The notes beneath the pieces are model-generated. The model was not told where the DNA came from. It did not search any database and saw only the letters and a program-made list of their open reading frames with translations. From Neurospora tetraspora (lineage: Eukaryota > Ascomycota > Sordariomycetes > Sordariales > Sordariaceae), in the NCBI RefSeq assembly GCF_033439725.1, contig NW_026944386.1:1426001-1490000 (forward strand): a stretch of 64,000 nt of DNA, given 5' to 3'. Shown one piece after another: positions 24,640-37,048 of the stretch. A program made the position numbers and the translations under genes. How positions within the stretch are numbered: position 1 is the first letter of the stretch; the number at the start of each line of letters is the position of its first letter.

Positions 24640-26310
24640 ACTAAATTGCTAACGTAGAGGGAATAAACGTTATTTACTAATTATTTAGGGAGAAAACTAT
24701 GATAAATCTTATAAAAGTCTAATTCGGAAATGGGGTCGCTCTTATAATTACTTTCAAATTTATAATCGACCTCCTCCTCAATATTATTATCTTTAATAAT
24801 ATCGTTATCGAAAGTAACCTACTTCGGCAAACTTTTATGCCCAATTTACCTACCTCTAATAACCGGAATAGAACCGAAAATATATTTATTAAATAATAAT
24901 TTAAAAACCTTAAAGTAAATAACGTAGATAATAGCCTTAATATTAGCGATTTCTTTAAAAATTAGCAAAGAAATTAAAACGGAAATTATATAGGGTACTT
25001 ATATAGTTAGAAGAATCCTCGAAACTAATTACAATATAACGAATAATAATAATACCCTCTTCGACAACGTTAACGCAATCCGCTATATCGTTAATACAAT
25101 CCTTAACGACCAAAATAAAACTATTAATCTTATTAAAAACAGCCTTAAAGGCCTTACTAACCTTATCGGCAAAAATACGTAATAAAATAATATTATAACG
25201 AATAGTAATAAAGTCCGAAATATTACCGGGGGCGGCGCCGCTATCGTTTATCTTCCTTTTCTTAGGAGAAAAATAAATATCGGAAGATAAGATTGCAACG
25301 GGAGCGTTACTATTACTGTTAAATTTATTACTATTATTTTAAAAGGTAATAATTATATTTTAAATAATAGAAATAACCTATAAATTACTAATAAAAATTT
25401 AATATTCGGGAAATGTAAGTTCGAAATTAGTATTGTAAAAAACCTTAATAATTTAAACAAAATTATAACCGAATTCGAAATAACGCCCCTTCGAATACTT
25501 TTTAAGCTTTTTACCTGATTTATATTTATAATAAAGGCTTTTAATCTTAACTTAAAAATTAATAATAATAATAAGAAGGAATAAAGGAAAAGTTTATAAG
25601 GATTCGAAAAATAACGAACATTATTAAAGCCGCTATAGAAGCACTTATAAAAAAAACAACGCGAAGGACTATACAATATAAACCGCAAATATATAAAATA
25701 TACTAAATGTTATTATTAAAGACCTAATAATAGGCTATAAAATAATATTCTTTTCCCGCTCCTTCGCCTTCTATTTATCCTAAAATTATTAACGAAGGGC
25801 CTTAATAATCTTCTCAAATACAATACTATAACGGGGAATATTAAAAGATATAGTAGTAAGAATAACGGCCTTAAAATCTTTAAAATCCTTAAAATCTTTA
25901 ACCGACTTATCCTTATCGGGTTTATTAAACTTACCCAGGGCCTTAATTTAAACTTTATTAAAAGGAACTATAGTAGTACCGGGTCAGAACCGAAAAGGAA
26001 ATATAGGCAGCGTAATATTGGGGTAGGGATAATAAATTAGGAAGTAAGTAAAATAAAGAATATAAAAGGGAAAAAGAGGAAAGAAGGGAAAGAACGAAGG
26101 AAAAATTACCTTATTAATTGGAAGGTAGGTTATTATAACGTATTTATTATAAAAAATAAAATAAAAGGGCGGGGTAGAAAAAAACTAAAAAAATAACGAT
26201 ATAGTTAGCGATTAATTAAATTTGGTAGAAGGAACGGAGGGGGAATAGGACGGGGGTGAGGCCGGAAGGACTATGTACCCGAATTAAAAATTACGCTTTG
26301 GGAATAATAG
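24640..26310 (-). pseudogene. LINE ORF1 fragment E (minus strand)
   Basis: Minus-strand coding remnant. 25688-25353 reads RCFFYKCFYSGFNNVRYFSNPYK near its start, a zinc-knuckle-like C-x-K-C-x-S-G...R spacing. Further along (25340-24900) is a long readable tail with SPKKRKINDSGAAPGNISDF and NSFILVVKDCINDIADCVNVVEEG. A gag/ORF1-type protein with a knuckle followed by a charged tail is consistent with a Tad-like LINE ORF1; a Gypsy gag cannot be excluded. No RT of the same strand follows to the left, so it is a 5' fragment. Many stops. Confidence 0.45.
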
Positions 26311-26319
26311 TAAGGTTAT

Positions 26320-26398
26320 TGTAACGGCGCTAGCAGACTGGGTCTGGGTGCTATGTACGAGGTAGTTTATAAGGCTATTGGAATGAGGTATATAGAAG
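26320..26398 (+). repeat. Truncated LTR of the A/J family
   Basis: About 79 bp starting TGTAACGGCGCTAGCAGAC, matching the first 79 bp of the A/J LTR read in its own sense. The match stops abruptly near 26398, exactly where the G unit seems to begin. Scrap of an older insertion. Confidence 0.75.
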
Positions 26399-26839
26399 TA
26401 GTCTCTTATAATAGTCGTACTCCGATGTCAACTCCCATCTACTCCGCCGCTACACGTAGCGCAATCTCTTTGTACCCTATAGGTCCAAATAGTATAATAT
26501 TAGGATTACGTTTGTATATAGCTTGAACGAAATCGGCCAATATATATAAGGAATATTCAATCTCTACGCAAATACTCGAACATTAGACCACTACAAAAAT
26601 TTCAAACTTAATTAAATAAAGTGTCCGAAGATAGTACGAATAGTAAGTCCATCTCTATATACTTTTTTTTCGTATTTCTATAAGGCTTTTATTATTTACT
26701 AATACTATAGGAGTAACTTTTATTGTACGTAAAATTGTATTTAGAAAAATTATATACTTTATTTCTATAACTTAACGTCGTATGGACGCAAAGATTTATA
26801 TATATAATAAACGATTATAAATTTAATACCGATAAGGTT

Positions 26840-28300
26840 ATAGAATTAATTCGTTATATTACTAATTTTCGGCAGCCCAATACGTTTATACTTCCTAACC
26901 CGGCTTTCTAAGATTAGATTACCGAAGTATTACACTATACAATATTTACCGACATTAAAGATATACAATATTACTTTATTAATACGGTCGCTATTTGTCT
27001 ACTAAATTAAGGGTTACTCATAGATTTAGACTAACGCCGCCTAAAACTTAGTCAAATTAAATCTATTTATTATATTATTTACCAATAAAGCAATATAATT
27101 TTGATTACCCGTACGGGCTATAATAAAAATATTATTTTCTAAATAATATTCATTATTTTAATCGGTAAAGTCACTATTCAAATTATACTACTTAATCGGT
27201 TTAGCAAGGAGTAGTAGGATACTATTATTAAATTTCTTAGTATTCGACCCATTTTAATCGACCAATTAATTATAAAAGTATAGTCTCTAACCTCATCTAT
27301 TTCTTATAGGGGCAGCCAAGATTCGCCCCCCCCCCCTATAGGATTTAAATATACTCTATAGCTAATTTAATAGTAGTATCTTTACTTCTAGTCAGATTTA
27401 GAAATTAAAAACTATATATATATCCTCCTCAGTCTAGAATAAGCTGCCTATATAAAATTTATAGAATTAATACGTACAATGGTATTTAATTAGCGGATTG
27501 TATTTATCGCTATAAATGAATTATATACTATATTTTAATAGTATACGTTTCGAAGATAATTTATAAACGTTTATACTATTAGGACTACTATTTTATTTAA
27601 TATTCCTTAGTTTAAATATATGGCTACCCTTATTTATAAAATATAGTTATATATATATAAATACGGCGGTTTCCGCCCAAAGGGTTATATTATAATTTAA
27701 GTAAACTCTTTATTATTTATATTTTTATCGACCGATTCAATATTACGATAGTACCACAACCAATTATATTAAATGCATTCAAAAATTACCGACAGCTCGA
27801 ATTCGTCTTCGGCGTATTAACGCCTAACGACCTCCGGCCCAATATTTATTTTATTCCGAAAATTATTATTTATATGAATAATAAATTATTATTTTTCTCC
27901 GCCCGGTCGCATCTCTTATAATATTTTATATTCTCCGGCTACGAACCTTCGTATATAATAAAGATAATTTATAAATATAACGCCGATATCTATCCTCTAA
28001 ATTAAAAGGCTATATATAGGGATTTTAAGCGGCCTAATTCTACGTACCGGATAATATTTACTACCGTTTCGCTCGGTATAGGTATGGATATTCTGGATAT
28101 ATAGCGCGTAGTATAATATGGCGTAATTAAATTTAATGACGTCGCGGACTTAGTTTAGCGTTTCGGATATACCGTTTATACGGATCCTATTACGTACGGT
28201 ATAGGGTTTTATTTTATCCTTTATTATTAATTCGATTATTTTAACTAATTATATAAACTTACTAAAGTAGAAACGATCGCGTATTTTAGCAGTAATACTT
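26840..28300 (+). pseudogene. RecQ-like DEAD/DEAH helicase remnant
   Basis: Plus-strand frames carry recognisable SF2 helicase blocks in order. Near 27000-27270: LSQIKSIYYIIYQ, then motif I as ILITRTGYNKNIIF (a decayed TGxGKS) and a following LNRFSKE. After an AT-rich middle with a hairpin: YRIIFTTVSLGIGMDI (about 28043-28095), VVQYG-like context, FNDVADLV and QRFGYTVYT (about 28130-28190). These correspond to motifs IV-VI of RecQ-type helicases, which in fungi include telomere-linked helicases. The order and spacing fit one gene of over 450 codons. Stops are mostly TAG/TAA at positions compatible with RIP of Gln/Trp codons. Which RecQ subfamily is uncertain. A mobile-element helicase (Helitron type) is less likely because the C-terminal motifs are RecQ-like. 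Confidence 0.65.
27294..27350. repeat. Palindromic hairpin element, copy 1
   Basis: Left arm CTTATAGGGG, right arm CCCCTATAGGATTTAAAT, loop about 20 bases including an 11-C run (27326-27336). It lies within the helicase remnant between motif I and the later motifs. Confidence 0.7.
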
Positions 28301-29570
28301 TATTATATTATTCCACTATTCCAATATTCAAAACCTAATACATATTACCTCCTCTATTTATTAATACTATTTCGTAATATATTATATTAAATTTCATCTT
28401 AATTGAAGAACCGGTTTAATCGCTTACTTCGGGGGATAAAGATATTTTAGATGAAGAAAATATTTCGAACGAAGAAAATACTTTAAACAAGGAAAGTATA
28501 TTAAGCGAAAAGGAATTATTGAATAATAAAAATATTATAGTCGTTTAACGGGATCTATAGGAATTAAGTATTAGCAATAATAATCGATAATTTCGTATTT
28601 AGGATAAAATAGAGAAAGCGGCTCGGGAGAAGGTTATAAAAAAATATAAAGAAATATATAAATTTATTAATACGCTATATTTTAAGCTATATATTAAGAA
28701 ACTATTACAAGAGCTTGGGCTACCCTCTACCTTCGGGGAATTACGTAATTATACGATAGATTTCAACGCTTAACGCTTCGGTACTACTCCTATCGTAATA
28801 CTTCGTTCGCAATATTACAATAAGTACCATCCCCCCTTAAATCTCCTACTACCCGTCCCGAAAAAGAAATTTACAACTATTATTAAGTACCTAGTGAAAT
28901 TATTTAAGGCTAATTTTATTTTAGTTGAATCAAACTATTTTATAGCTACTACGGTTAAAATTCTTTATCTTTGTATCCTTAGGCTCTTCAGTTTACCCAA
29001 GGAAGCTTTTATATCTTTAGATTTTATATATATATTTACGTATAAATTTAGTAAATGAATTTCTATATTTATTATATAAAACTTTATTAAAATTATTTTA
29101 AAGTTCGAAGCATAGAACTGGTTAGGAGATTATAGCAATATATTAATTATAGAGTATATATATATTATTCCCTTCGCGTTAAAAGCGTTTACTATTAATC
29201 TAGAATAGATTACTCGTAATAAAGCGAGTACAAAGAAGAAAAGATTAACGAAGGCGGGATAAGTACAAGATTTAAAAATATTAATAAATAACAGTTTGGG
29301 TATTATAGGTTTAATTCCGTACGCAGCTTTTTCTATTAATATATATATAAGTACAACCCCACCCGCTAAAAGGGTAAAGACTAGTATAATATCAATAAAA
29401 CGGAAGAAGTAAATATACGTACTTTATATCCTTAAAAAATATTTAGGCAAAGCTTCTTATTTAGTCGTTTAAATCCTAGGGGTCGATACAGAATACATAA
29501 GAGTAAATAAGAATTTCGAAACCTATACTAAATTTCCTTTAAATTTCGGGCTCTACCCTGAATTTTATGT
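28300..29570 (+). pseudogene. Unrecognised coding remnant downstream of helicase
   Basis: One plus-strand frame stays readable over about 1.2 kb with few stops. It has an acidic Glu/Asn repeat (DEENISNEENTLNKES, 28448-28495), then a Lys/Glu-rich helical stretch and a segment ELRNYTIDFNA..FGTTPIVILRSQYYNKYHPPLNL. Downstream are KRLTKAG and TPPAKRVK, short basic patches. No family recognised. It may be the C-terminal continuation of the helicase gene or a separate gene. Confidence 0.4.
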
Positions 29571-29626
29571 TATAGATAATTTATATATTCGGGTATAAAA
29601 AACCCCCCCTTACACTTTTTAGAATC

Positions 29627-29852
29627 CTTCTTTCCTCTTCTTTTTATAACTTAATTGCACTTTCTTATATCCTTTATTAGATTTAAATCCTTATTCAGTT
29701 TTATAACGTACCCTACGTTTTGTCCCCTTATTGGATTTAAATCCTTATTCGGTTTTACAAAGTACCCTACATTTTATCCCCCTATCGGATTTAAATTCTA
29801 GCCTAAATTTCAAAAATATACTATAATAAAGTTACTTTATTGGATTTAAATC
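29627..29852 (+). repeat. 54-bp tandem repeat carrying the GATTTAAAT motif
   Basis: GATTTAAAT occurs at 29680, 29734 and 29788, exactly 54 bases apart, and again at 29843. Between them CCTTATTC.GTTTTA...ACCCTAC is repeated. The unit contains one arm of the hairpin family, so the array is a local expansion of that motif. Confidence 0.75.
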
Positions 29853-29999
29853 TCGCTTTTATATAAAGTAAAACGATTCTTACTTTCCTATTTAATTTTT
29901 ATAAAGTAATTTTCTAATTTTAATAAATAGTGCAGGAGAAGATTAGTTACGCCTAATTAGTAAATAACCTATATCTTAGCCACGTCGCAATTTTTTTCA

Positions 30000-31950
30000 A
30001 TAAAAAAAATGTATATTTTTTATAGCGGCTTTACTACCCACCGTTCGATTAGTATAAGTTCTTAAAGACGGACAAAATATAGAAAAAATTAGAAACTTTA
30101 AAGAAGAAAGCTTTAGCAATATTTTATTTTAATACAATTACCCCCCTAACGCTAGTACGTACGATATTAGAGAGGTAAAGAAATTAGTATTTAATTTTAA
30201 TATAATATTTTAAATCGATAGCGCAATTATTTACTATTATAAAGAAATCCCTACGTAGCCTAAAACCCCGGAGTAGTAAAGGAAGTAGTAAAATAGAAAC
30301 GGCGCAACTATATAATTACCTAGGTAAACGATAGTATAGTAGATTTATAAGTCCTATTTACTAATTAATAATAATATAGCCGGTATCTTAGGGTACATAA
30401 ATATTAGGGCCGTATTATAGTATTCGGATTATATTCGTAAATATATCTACCGCCTAAATCCTATAAGGGAAGGGTATTCTCCCCGGTACTCTTCCCCTAT
30501 AGGATTTAAATCTACTTAGGGCATTCGCTAACCGTATTATAATTTTTTTAATCTTCGGCCTACTAAAATATTTCAAGACGGCCTAGGACTATAGCTAGAA
30601 GGTTTAATTTAGCGTTAAAAACCAAATATAGAATTTATATAAAACTATTATTCCTAATATATTAGAATATAAAGTTTATAGCCGTATTTTACAATATTTA
30701 TCCCGGGCCCCCAATTTTTCTATTTATACCTTCGCTATCCGCTTAGGCGATTTAAATAGTAACAACGACCTACCTATCGGAAATAAGAACATAATCTATT
30801 TCCGAATTTTTTATATCGCTATAAACAATACGGGCCTAACCTAATTTATACAGTAGGGCGATAATATACTTTCTAAGGACATATAGTTTAGGTTTTTTAT
30901 AAACAATTAATTCCGTATAATGACTTATTTTATATAATTTTACAATTTGCGTCGATATATATATAAATCGACTATTGGCGGGGTAAAAGGCCTAAACTTA
31001 AGTAAGCTTACGCCAATCTTTATCCTTAACGCCTAAAATTTAATAGGGTTAACGGGTATAGGCTAGGACGATTAAATCCTTAGTAGCAACGTATAATACT
31101 TAATTAATTAAATTTCCAATATTTTTAAAGAAACTTTCTACAATATCAATTATCGCTTTATGATCGGCGGATCCGCTACATATTTATTAATTACAGATTT
31201 ATTTCTATAGGCCGATATTATAGAATACTATATATTTAACTTTATATATTTCTAATTATATTTATATATTTATTAATAATTAGCAGAAAAGGGAAATATT
31301 TCTAAGGACTTCAACGCCAGTATTATTAAACTTGGTAAAAACCTCCAAACTTAAAATATTCCTAAAATAAATAATAATCTATTCGTAGCGACTATTAGAA
31401 TACTATAAAATAAAAAGTACAATCGATTCGAAGTCCTAATCTAAGTAAAGCCCCCGAAGGATTTAAACGTAATAGTAGGAGCCTTCCTCCAACCGGGCAA
31501 AATAACTAAATTAGTAGTAAACGAATAATTTAACGAATAATTCAACGATATATTTAATATTATAAATTTTAAAGTAGAGGGTAAATATAAACGCAATAGG
31601 AAGTAACGACCTAAAATACTCTATATATTAGCCGCCCCTACTAATAACCCGGACATATTATAGGAAAGTAGCGCTCATGAATTAGTAAAAGCGCGCCTGA
31701 AAATTCATTATTAAATAGCGGGCCTTATTTAAAAGCGTTTTCTACTATTAAATATTTTGCCGGATTATATTGTAATTTAATTTATAATAGAAATATAGGG
31801 GAAGATTAGTACTATTAATCGTAATATTATTTCCGATCCTCCTACGGAGGATATATAATATTATAATCTTTATATTCTATACAAATATTATAAGAAGGAG
31901 GGGTAAGTGAATTAAGTATTAGGGGATACCGCAGGTAATTCCTCTTCGCT
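30000..31950 (+). pseudogene. Unrecognised coding-like stretch
   Basis: Plus-strand frames are readable with RIP-type stops: YNYPPNASTYDIREVKKLVF near 30130-30195, FEVLI.VKPPKDLNVIVGAFLQPGKITKLVV near 31420-31515, and KARLKIHY...FLLLNILPDY near 31690-31770. A hairpin copy (30455-30511) lies inside. The last part may be the N-terminus of the SNF2-like gene. I recognise no domain. Confidence 0.35.
30455..30511. repeat. Palindromic hairpin element, copy 2
   Basis: Arms TAAATCCTATAAGGG and CCCCTATAGGATTTAAAT with a short loop. Confidence 0.8.
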
Positions 31951-32006
31951 CTACCAAAAAATATTGCTTCTATTATACTAATTAATTAGTAAATTGTATC
32001 TTCCTT

Positions 32007-32057
32007 ATTTAAATCCTATAAGGGGACAGGCCTATTTATTCCCCTATAGGATTTGAA
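32007..32057. repeat. Palindromic hairpin element, copy 3
   Basis: Arms ATTTAAATCCTATAAGGGG and CCCCTATAGGATTTGAAT; about 15-base loop. Confidence 0.85.
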
Positions 32058-32706
32058 TACGTAATATTTACCCGTTTTTCTAAATACGTATATAATTCAA
32101 TAATTAGAAAAATCCTCCTTTAAGTACACGATATTAACTAACGAGGTTAGTACCGGTAAAATTATTACTTATTTTATTACAATCCTAATATATATTATAG
32201 AATTAGAATATATTATTAAAGTTAGTAAATCTATATATATTTATTTAACGCTAATTCTAATACCGGCGTTACTTATTATATAAATATTCGCCGAAGCGAC
32301 CACAATATTCGGTAATACCCTAAAGGTCTACGTTTAATTTAATACTATTAAATAGGTACCCCTAAACGACCCGAAGCACGGAAAGACCATAAATTAGGAC
32401 GATTTCAATAAATTAATAGGTAAATATATACATTAATAAAACTACCCTATTATTACTAAAGTCGTTATTTTAATAGTAATATCTATTTATGTCTCCTATT
32501 AAATTAAAATTTATATATTTATATATAATATATCGGATTATCCTAATAAGTTTAAGGTTAAGGATTATATATCGTAGCAATTAATAATTAAAGGTAAAAC
32601 TAACAATACGGATTATATTAATAAATCGAGAGTTAATTATAATTTTAACGATTTTAGCGACGAAGAGCCGGAAAAAGCCGTTAACGAAGGGTAAATTGAA
32701 ATTTTC

Positions 32707-32758
32707 CTTTAAATCCTATAAAGGAAATTTATTCCGCCTCCCTTATAGGATTTAAATA
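32707..32758. repeat. Palindromic hairpin element, copy 4
   Basis: Arms TTTAAATCCTATAAAGG and CCTTATAGGATTTAAAT. Confidence 0.85.
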
Positions 32759-33939
32759 GTTTCCGCTTCGTTTTCTTATATTAATTTTCTATAATAATAT
32801 AACGAATAATATCGGCACCGGGTCCAAATCTACCGGCAAATAGTACAAAATTTAAATATTTATTTATAAAAGCCTCCGCTTTGCGCATATTATTACAAAC
32901 GAAATTTAATTCCTACACAATACTAATACCGCTACTTAGCAGTAAATTCGGGCGATCAATTGCAATTCTATTATATTTTATTCCACTATACCCCTCCTAA
33001 ATAACATCTAAAATATAAAGACGTTCGCTTCTATATTGTAGGATAACGCAAAGCTCCTAATAAAAAAGCTGGACCCTTCTAAATTTAATAAATTCTAAAT
33101 TAAGGGGATATACAATTCAAATAGTAAATACTATATCTTCGGAATTAACGCGGATCCCGCTATTATTAACGCCCTACGCGATATCGAGGAGAAGTAGGAC
33201 TATAAATAGTAAGTCCTTCACCCTGAATTTTAAAAATAAATAATACTATTATTAAAGAGTCCTAAGTATTTTTTTTTTTGCGGGTGATAAATATTATATT
33301 AACCCTACCTAACGGTTAAATTATATTTGTATTTTCTAATATCCTTCCTCTAGAGGTTTATTATATTTATTTATAGTATAGTATACGGTTGGCCGATAAA
33401 GTGTTAGGGTTAATAAATAAATATTTCGTTTTAATAATAGAATAATTAGAAGAAGCGGAAATTTTGATATAGGCCCTAACGATTAATTGAAGGGCTTCGG
33501 TCCTATCTTTATACGAAGATTCTATTTTTTTGCGTAGGATATCTACGTTTAGGACTTATTATAAATTAATAACGATATTAGTTAAGAAGAGGTAAAGTAA
33601 GCGAAATTTTAATAAGATATAGCGGTTAAAGGCGTTAATATAGCACTCTTAGGTAAAGTTATTAAGAATATAATGAGTTTAGGCGTCCTAAAGGTAGATG
33701 TATTAGTTAAATTAAATTTCGATAGGGGTTTGGTATATATATATAATAGTTTTAACTTTGATTTAGATGTTTTATTACTAATCGATTGTATATAAATAAT
33801 TATTTAGGTATACGGTAAATTCCCCCTTTGGATATAGGTCCGTAATACGTACTTTAAAAAGTACTACGTTCGTAAACGTATTTTTATTATAGTAAATTAC
33901 CTACAGATGTAGATATAAATATATTATTAGTTTATTGTT

Positions 33940-33993
33940 TATTTATTTCTTGTAGGGGTAGATAGATTCCTTACCTCCCCTATTAGATTTAAT
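33940..33993. repeat. Palindromic hairpin element, copy 5
   Basis: Arms ATTTATTTCTTGTAGGGG and CCCCTATTAGATTTAAT; more diverged. Confidence 0.65.
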
Positions 33994-34369
33994 CTTTTCT
34001 ATATTATTTAATTTTATTAAGATTCTTTATTCAATTTTGTAAAAGGCGAACTTTATTATTAAAGTAATTATATTTAGTTAGAGTATAGATGAATAGTTTT
34101 TTATTATTTAATAGTAGAATAATAAATATATAATTGTTAATATTCTAATTTTGAATTTTAGTATTAATATTATCGGGTTTAACGTTTACGCCGAATATAG
34201 CATTGGATTAGGATTCGTATAGAACGTTCCTACGATTCTTTAATATATAGGTTATTTATATTATATTAGGTAAATTAAAATAATTCAATAGTTCTTCCTC
34301 TAAATCAATAGGAATATATCCAATTAGTAAGAAGAGTAGATTACTTATAAAGTTTATTTTTATTTTTAC

Positions 34370-34390
34370 TACCCTTATAGGATTTAAATC
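34370..34390 (+). repeat. Single hairpin arm, copy 6
   Basis: ACCCTTATAGGATTTAAATC; the partner arm is not recognisable upstream. Confidence 0.6.
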
Positions 34391-35325
34391 TATTATATTA
34401 ATTTTTCCCCTTAGTAGGTCTATATACTATAACTATTATTCAATTTTATACGTAAAATTAAATTATTAATCCTAAAGTGGGTAATTATTTATAAGGTAGC
34501 GAAAGTATGCTTTACGTACGATTTTAACCACTTTATTTAGGTTATAGAGTCGCCTTAGGAAATTGAAGCATTTATATTAAATTATACCCGCAGGATTGGG
34601 CCTATTTATACTTTTATCGTCGAGGCTTATATTATATTTCCGGAAAGATTTAAAAACAATAACTTTAAATAGTAAAATATTATTTATTTACTCCCAGTAA
34701 TTAGCCCTATATATATATGGACTACTACCTTAACGATGAAGATTTAATTAATATAACGTTCCTTAGGGATTTGGCTTTTTAAAATTTAGAATTTACATAC
34801 GGTTAGAAAAAGCTATATTTAAGAAATTTGGGATTGGCGCTAATTAGGTCTTTTAAATTGGAATAGTAGTATTATACTTAAAAATAAAAGAAATACAGCG
34901 AAGCGATAGGTTAGTTTAATATTATAGTTAATAAAATTAATATTTTAGTTTACGTCGGTATTTTACATATAGTTACGTTAGGTAGTGTCGAAGATGCCCT
35001 AACCCCGTAAAAGAAGCAGTATATCCTACCCCTTAACGACTTCCTTAGTACGAAGCGACTTTATTTTAATTAATAACCGCTAATAAGTATTCTAGAGGTG
35101 GATATATAGTAGTTTAATAAAATTAATCTAGCGGAAGATTAGATTAACCCGGCGTAAGACGAGATCAACCTAGCGGAAGATAGTTAGAAATCGCTTCTAT
35201 TGCCGAAGAGTATTCTAGAAGTAGATATATAGTAGGATAATAAGAATAGTACGGAGGAAATTAATTATTTCAAGGATCTTGTATTTGTACCTAATAGTTT
35301 GTAGGGGAGCGAATTTAGTAATAGC

Positions 35326-35373
35326 GTTTAAATCCAATAAGGGTAGATATAATTATTTCCCTATCGGATTTAG
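35326..35373. repeat. Palindromic hairpin element, copy 7
   Basis: Arms GTTTAAATCCAATAAGGG and CCCTATCGGATTTAG, lying just after the end of the SNF2-like remnant. Confidence 0.75.
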
Positions 35374-36755
35374 TTGTGGGGTTTGAATATTCCTAATTAT
35401 ATATTATTCGGAATAATCCGGAGGTTATTGCTTTAATTGGTCGTCTTAGTATAGAAAAATAGAAGACGATGGGTATATTTATTATAAGTTTTATTAATAT
35501 ATAATTATTTAACTAAGCTTCGGTTAGTAAATATATATATATAGTTACAATAGGTAGGAAATATCTATAGATACTTTTTTTCCGTTGGACAGTATTGGGT
35601 TTAGATACTTATAATAGGGCTTATTGGTCGTTTACTATATAGGTTAATTATTACTTTTATTATTTATATTAGTTAGAAGAAAAGTAGAGAATTTAGTTGT
35701 TTATTTGCCCCTATAGGTTTTCGACGGCTATACGGTTATTTTATTAGGTTAGATATAAGATATTATTAGGCGCTATTCCCCCTTATAGGATTTAATCCAC
35801 TTTGGTCTAGGTTATTTTCTATTTTAGGTAGATATATAATTATTAGGAGATAACGCGTATTTAATTTGTAAATTATTATAATATTTATCCTACTTTCTTG
35901 GCATTTATATATTAAGGTCTTTTGCGTATTCGATAAACGTTTTTATATTAACGCGAACGTTCATTATTTCGGTTACGTAGTCATTTTGTAGTTTCTATTA
36001 ATTACGAAGTTTGGTATATATATATTTGCTTTTGTAATTTATTATCATTCTCTATTCGGTAAATAGATACGAATTTTGGCGCTTATATTTAAACGGGTCC
36101 GTTTTAATATTTTTACTATAGGGTTTTACCGATTATTCGCTTCGTATATTCGCTTTTTAACTTTATAATTAAATAGTTTGTAAATAAATAAGTAAAATAT
36201 AATTAAACGTAGCTATATATTATACTATTAGTTTACTAAATATTTATAATACGATATATTAAATTATATTATATTTTAGAACGTTCGTTAGTATAGTATT
36301 TTTGGGTAGCCGATTTTAGTTAATAAGCGTATATATAAAGTATTTTTATTATATATATAAGCCAATTTTTATTAAACGTTTTTATTATACATTATATTCG
36401 TTTGCTAGGTTTTTCCTTATTTACTATATTTGCTCTTCTATTGATATTTTATCAATATTTAATATTCCTATTTATTTCACTATCTACTATAATTTTTTAC
36501 TAATTTATTTAGGTTTTTATTTAAAATACTATTTAAAATATATAGAATAGTCGTTCCGTGCCCGCGGAGTATAGTACTATATTTTTATCGGTTATATCGT
36601 TATTAAGGTATAACTTAATTCCTTTTACAATAGGGGCTATCGCTTCTTTTATTACTCTTCCGCCCTTTAATTATAAATATACGATTATTTAAGATACGAA
36701 CCGAGCGGAATTATAAGTATAATTTATAGCGACCGTTTATTCTTAATTCTTTTAA
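35374..36755. other. AT-rich stretch of unit G, no gene recognised
   Basis: RIP-like composition. It contains another single arm of the hairpin family at 35777-35795 (CCCCCTTATAGGATTTAAT). Reading frames on both strands are short and unremarkable. Confidence 0.4.
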
Positions 36756-37048
36756 GGATTACGTATAAGTAAATTAAATTTTAAAGTTTAGTTCCTTATT
36801 TAACCTTTTAGTTAAATCCTATTATTTAGTTAATTGTAGGCTTTATATTGTAGATAAGTTAGGATTTATAACCCTAGGGACGTTACTGTCGAGATTGCTG
36901 TAAAGGCTGTTATTTAGTATTTTTAACCCTATATATAACGTTTATTAGTATTTCTTTAGGGATTATATATAGGTAAGTTAAACTTTAAGGCTTAGTTCCC
37001 TATATCCTTTCGGTTAAACCCTATTATTTAATTAATTATAAGCTTTAT
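36756..37048 (+). repeat. Direct repeat of about 105 bp, second copy cut by F
   Basis: 36756-36863 (GGATTACGTATAAGTAAATT ... GTAGATAAGTTAGG) is repeated from 36960, spacing about 204 bases. The second copy stops at 37048, at the LTR of F, and its end (ATTGTAGATAAATTAGG) resumes at 45597-45613. Confidence 0.75.
37044..37048. repeat. Left target-site duplication of element F
   Basis: TTTAT, identical to 45592-45596 on the other side of F. Confidence 0.85.

Larger units (their letters stand above)
32100..35330 (+). pseudogene. Probable SNF2-like ATPase remnant
   Basis: Near 32120-32420 a plus-strand frame reads ILTNEVSTGKIITYFITIL, an Snf2 motif I context (DExGTGKT decayed). It is followed by LILIPALLI..IFAEATTIFGN and VPLNDPKHGKTIN, matching motif Ia and the spacer of fungal SNF2-family proteins. 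Later: INKYFVLIIEQLEEAEI near 33415-33470 and NYTRRIGPIYTFIVEAYIIFP near 34575-34640. The C-terminal tail has a repeated SILEVDI.Q motif (35082-35110 and 35205-35240). Hairpin copies at 32707 and 33940 fall within it. Motifs II and VI were not identified with confidence. Function, if it ever had one, would be chromatin or DNA translocation. Confidence 0.45.
26399..37048 (+). mobile_element. Unit G, left part: helicase-bearing repeat unit
   Basis: AT-rich, RIP-like block holding a RecQ-like helicase remnant (26.84-28.3 kb), an unrecognised coding stretch (28.3-29.56), a four-fold 54-bp repeat, more unrecognised coding (30.0-31.9), and a probable SNF2-like ATPase (32.1-35.3). Copies of a hairpin motif (CCTATAGGATTTAAAT and its complement) occur between and within these. 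The same hairpins recur at 48.8-53.1 kb, and a tandem repeat interrupted at 37048 resumes at 45597, so 26.4-37.0 and 45.6-54.2 kb were one unit before element F inserted. No LTRs or TIRs found by eye. Could be a large mobile element or a subtelomere-type block. Confidence 0.5.

Noticed and set aside
27326-27336. Eleven-base C run as a functional site or assembly error
   Set aside because: It falls in the loop of hairpin copy 1; a homopolymer slip there is likely and needs read support before any meaning is attached.
26840-28300. Helitron RepHel helicase
   Set aside because: The C-terminal motifs read as RecQ type, no Rep (HUH) domain was seen, and no Helitron termini were recognised.
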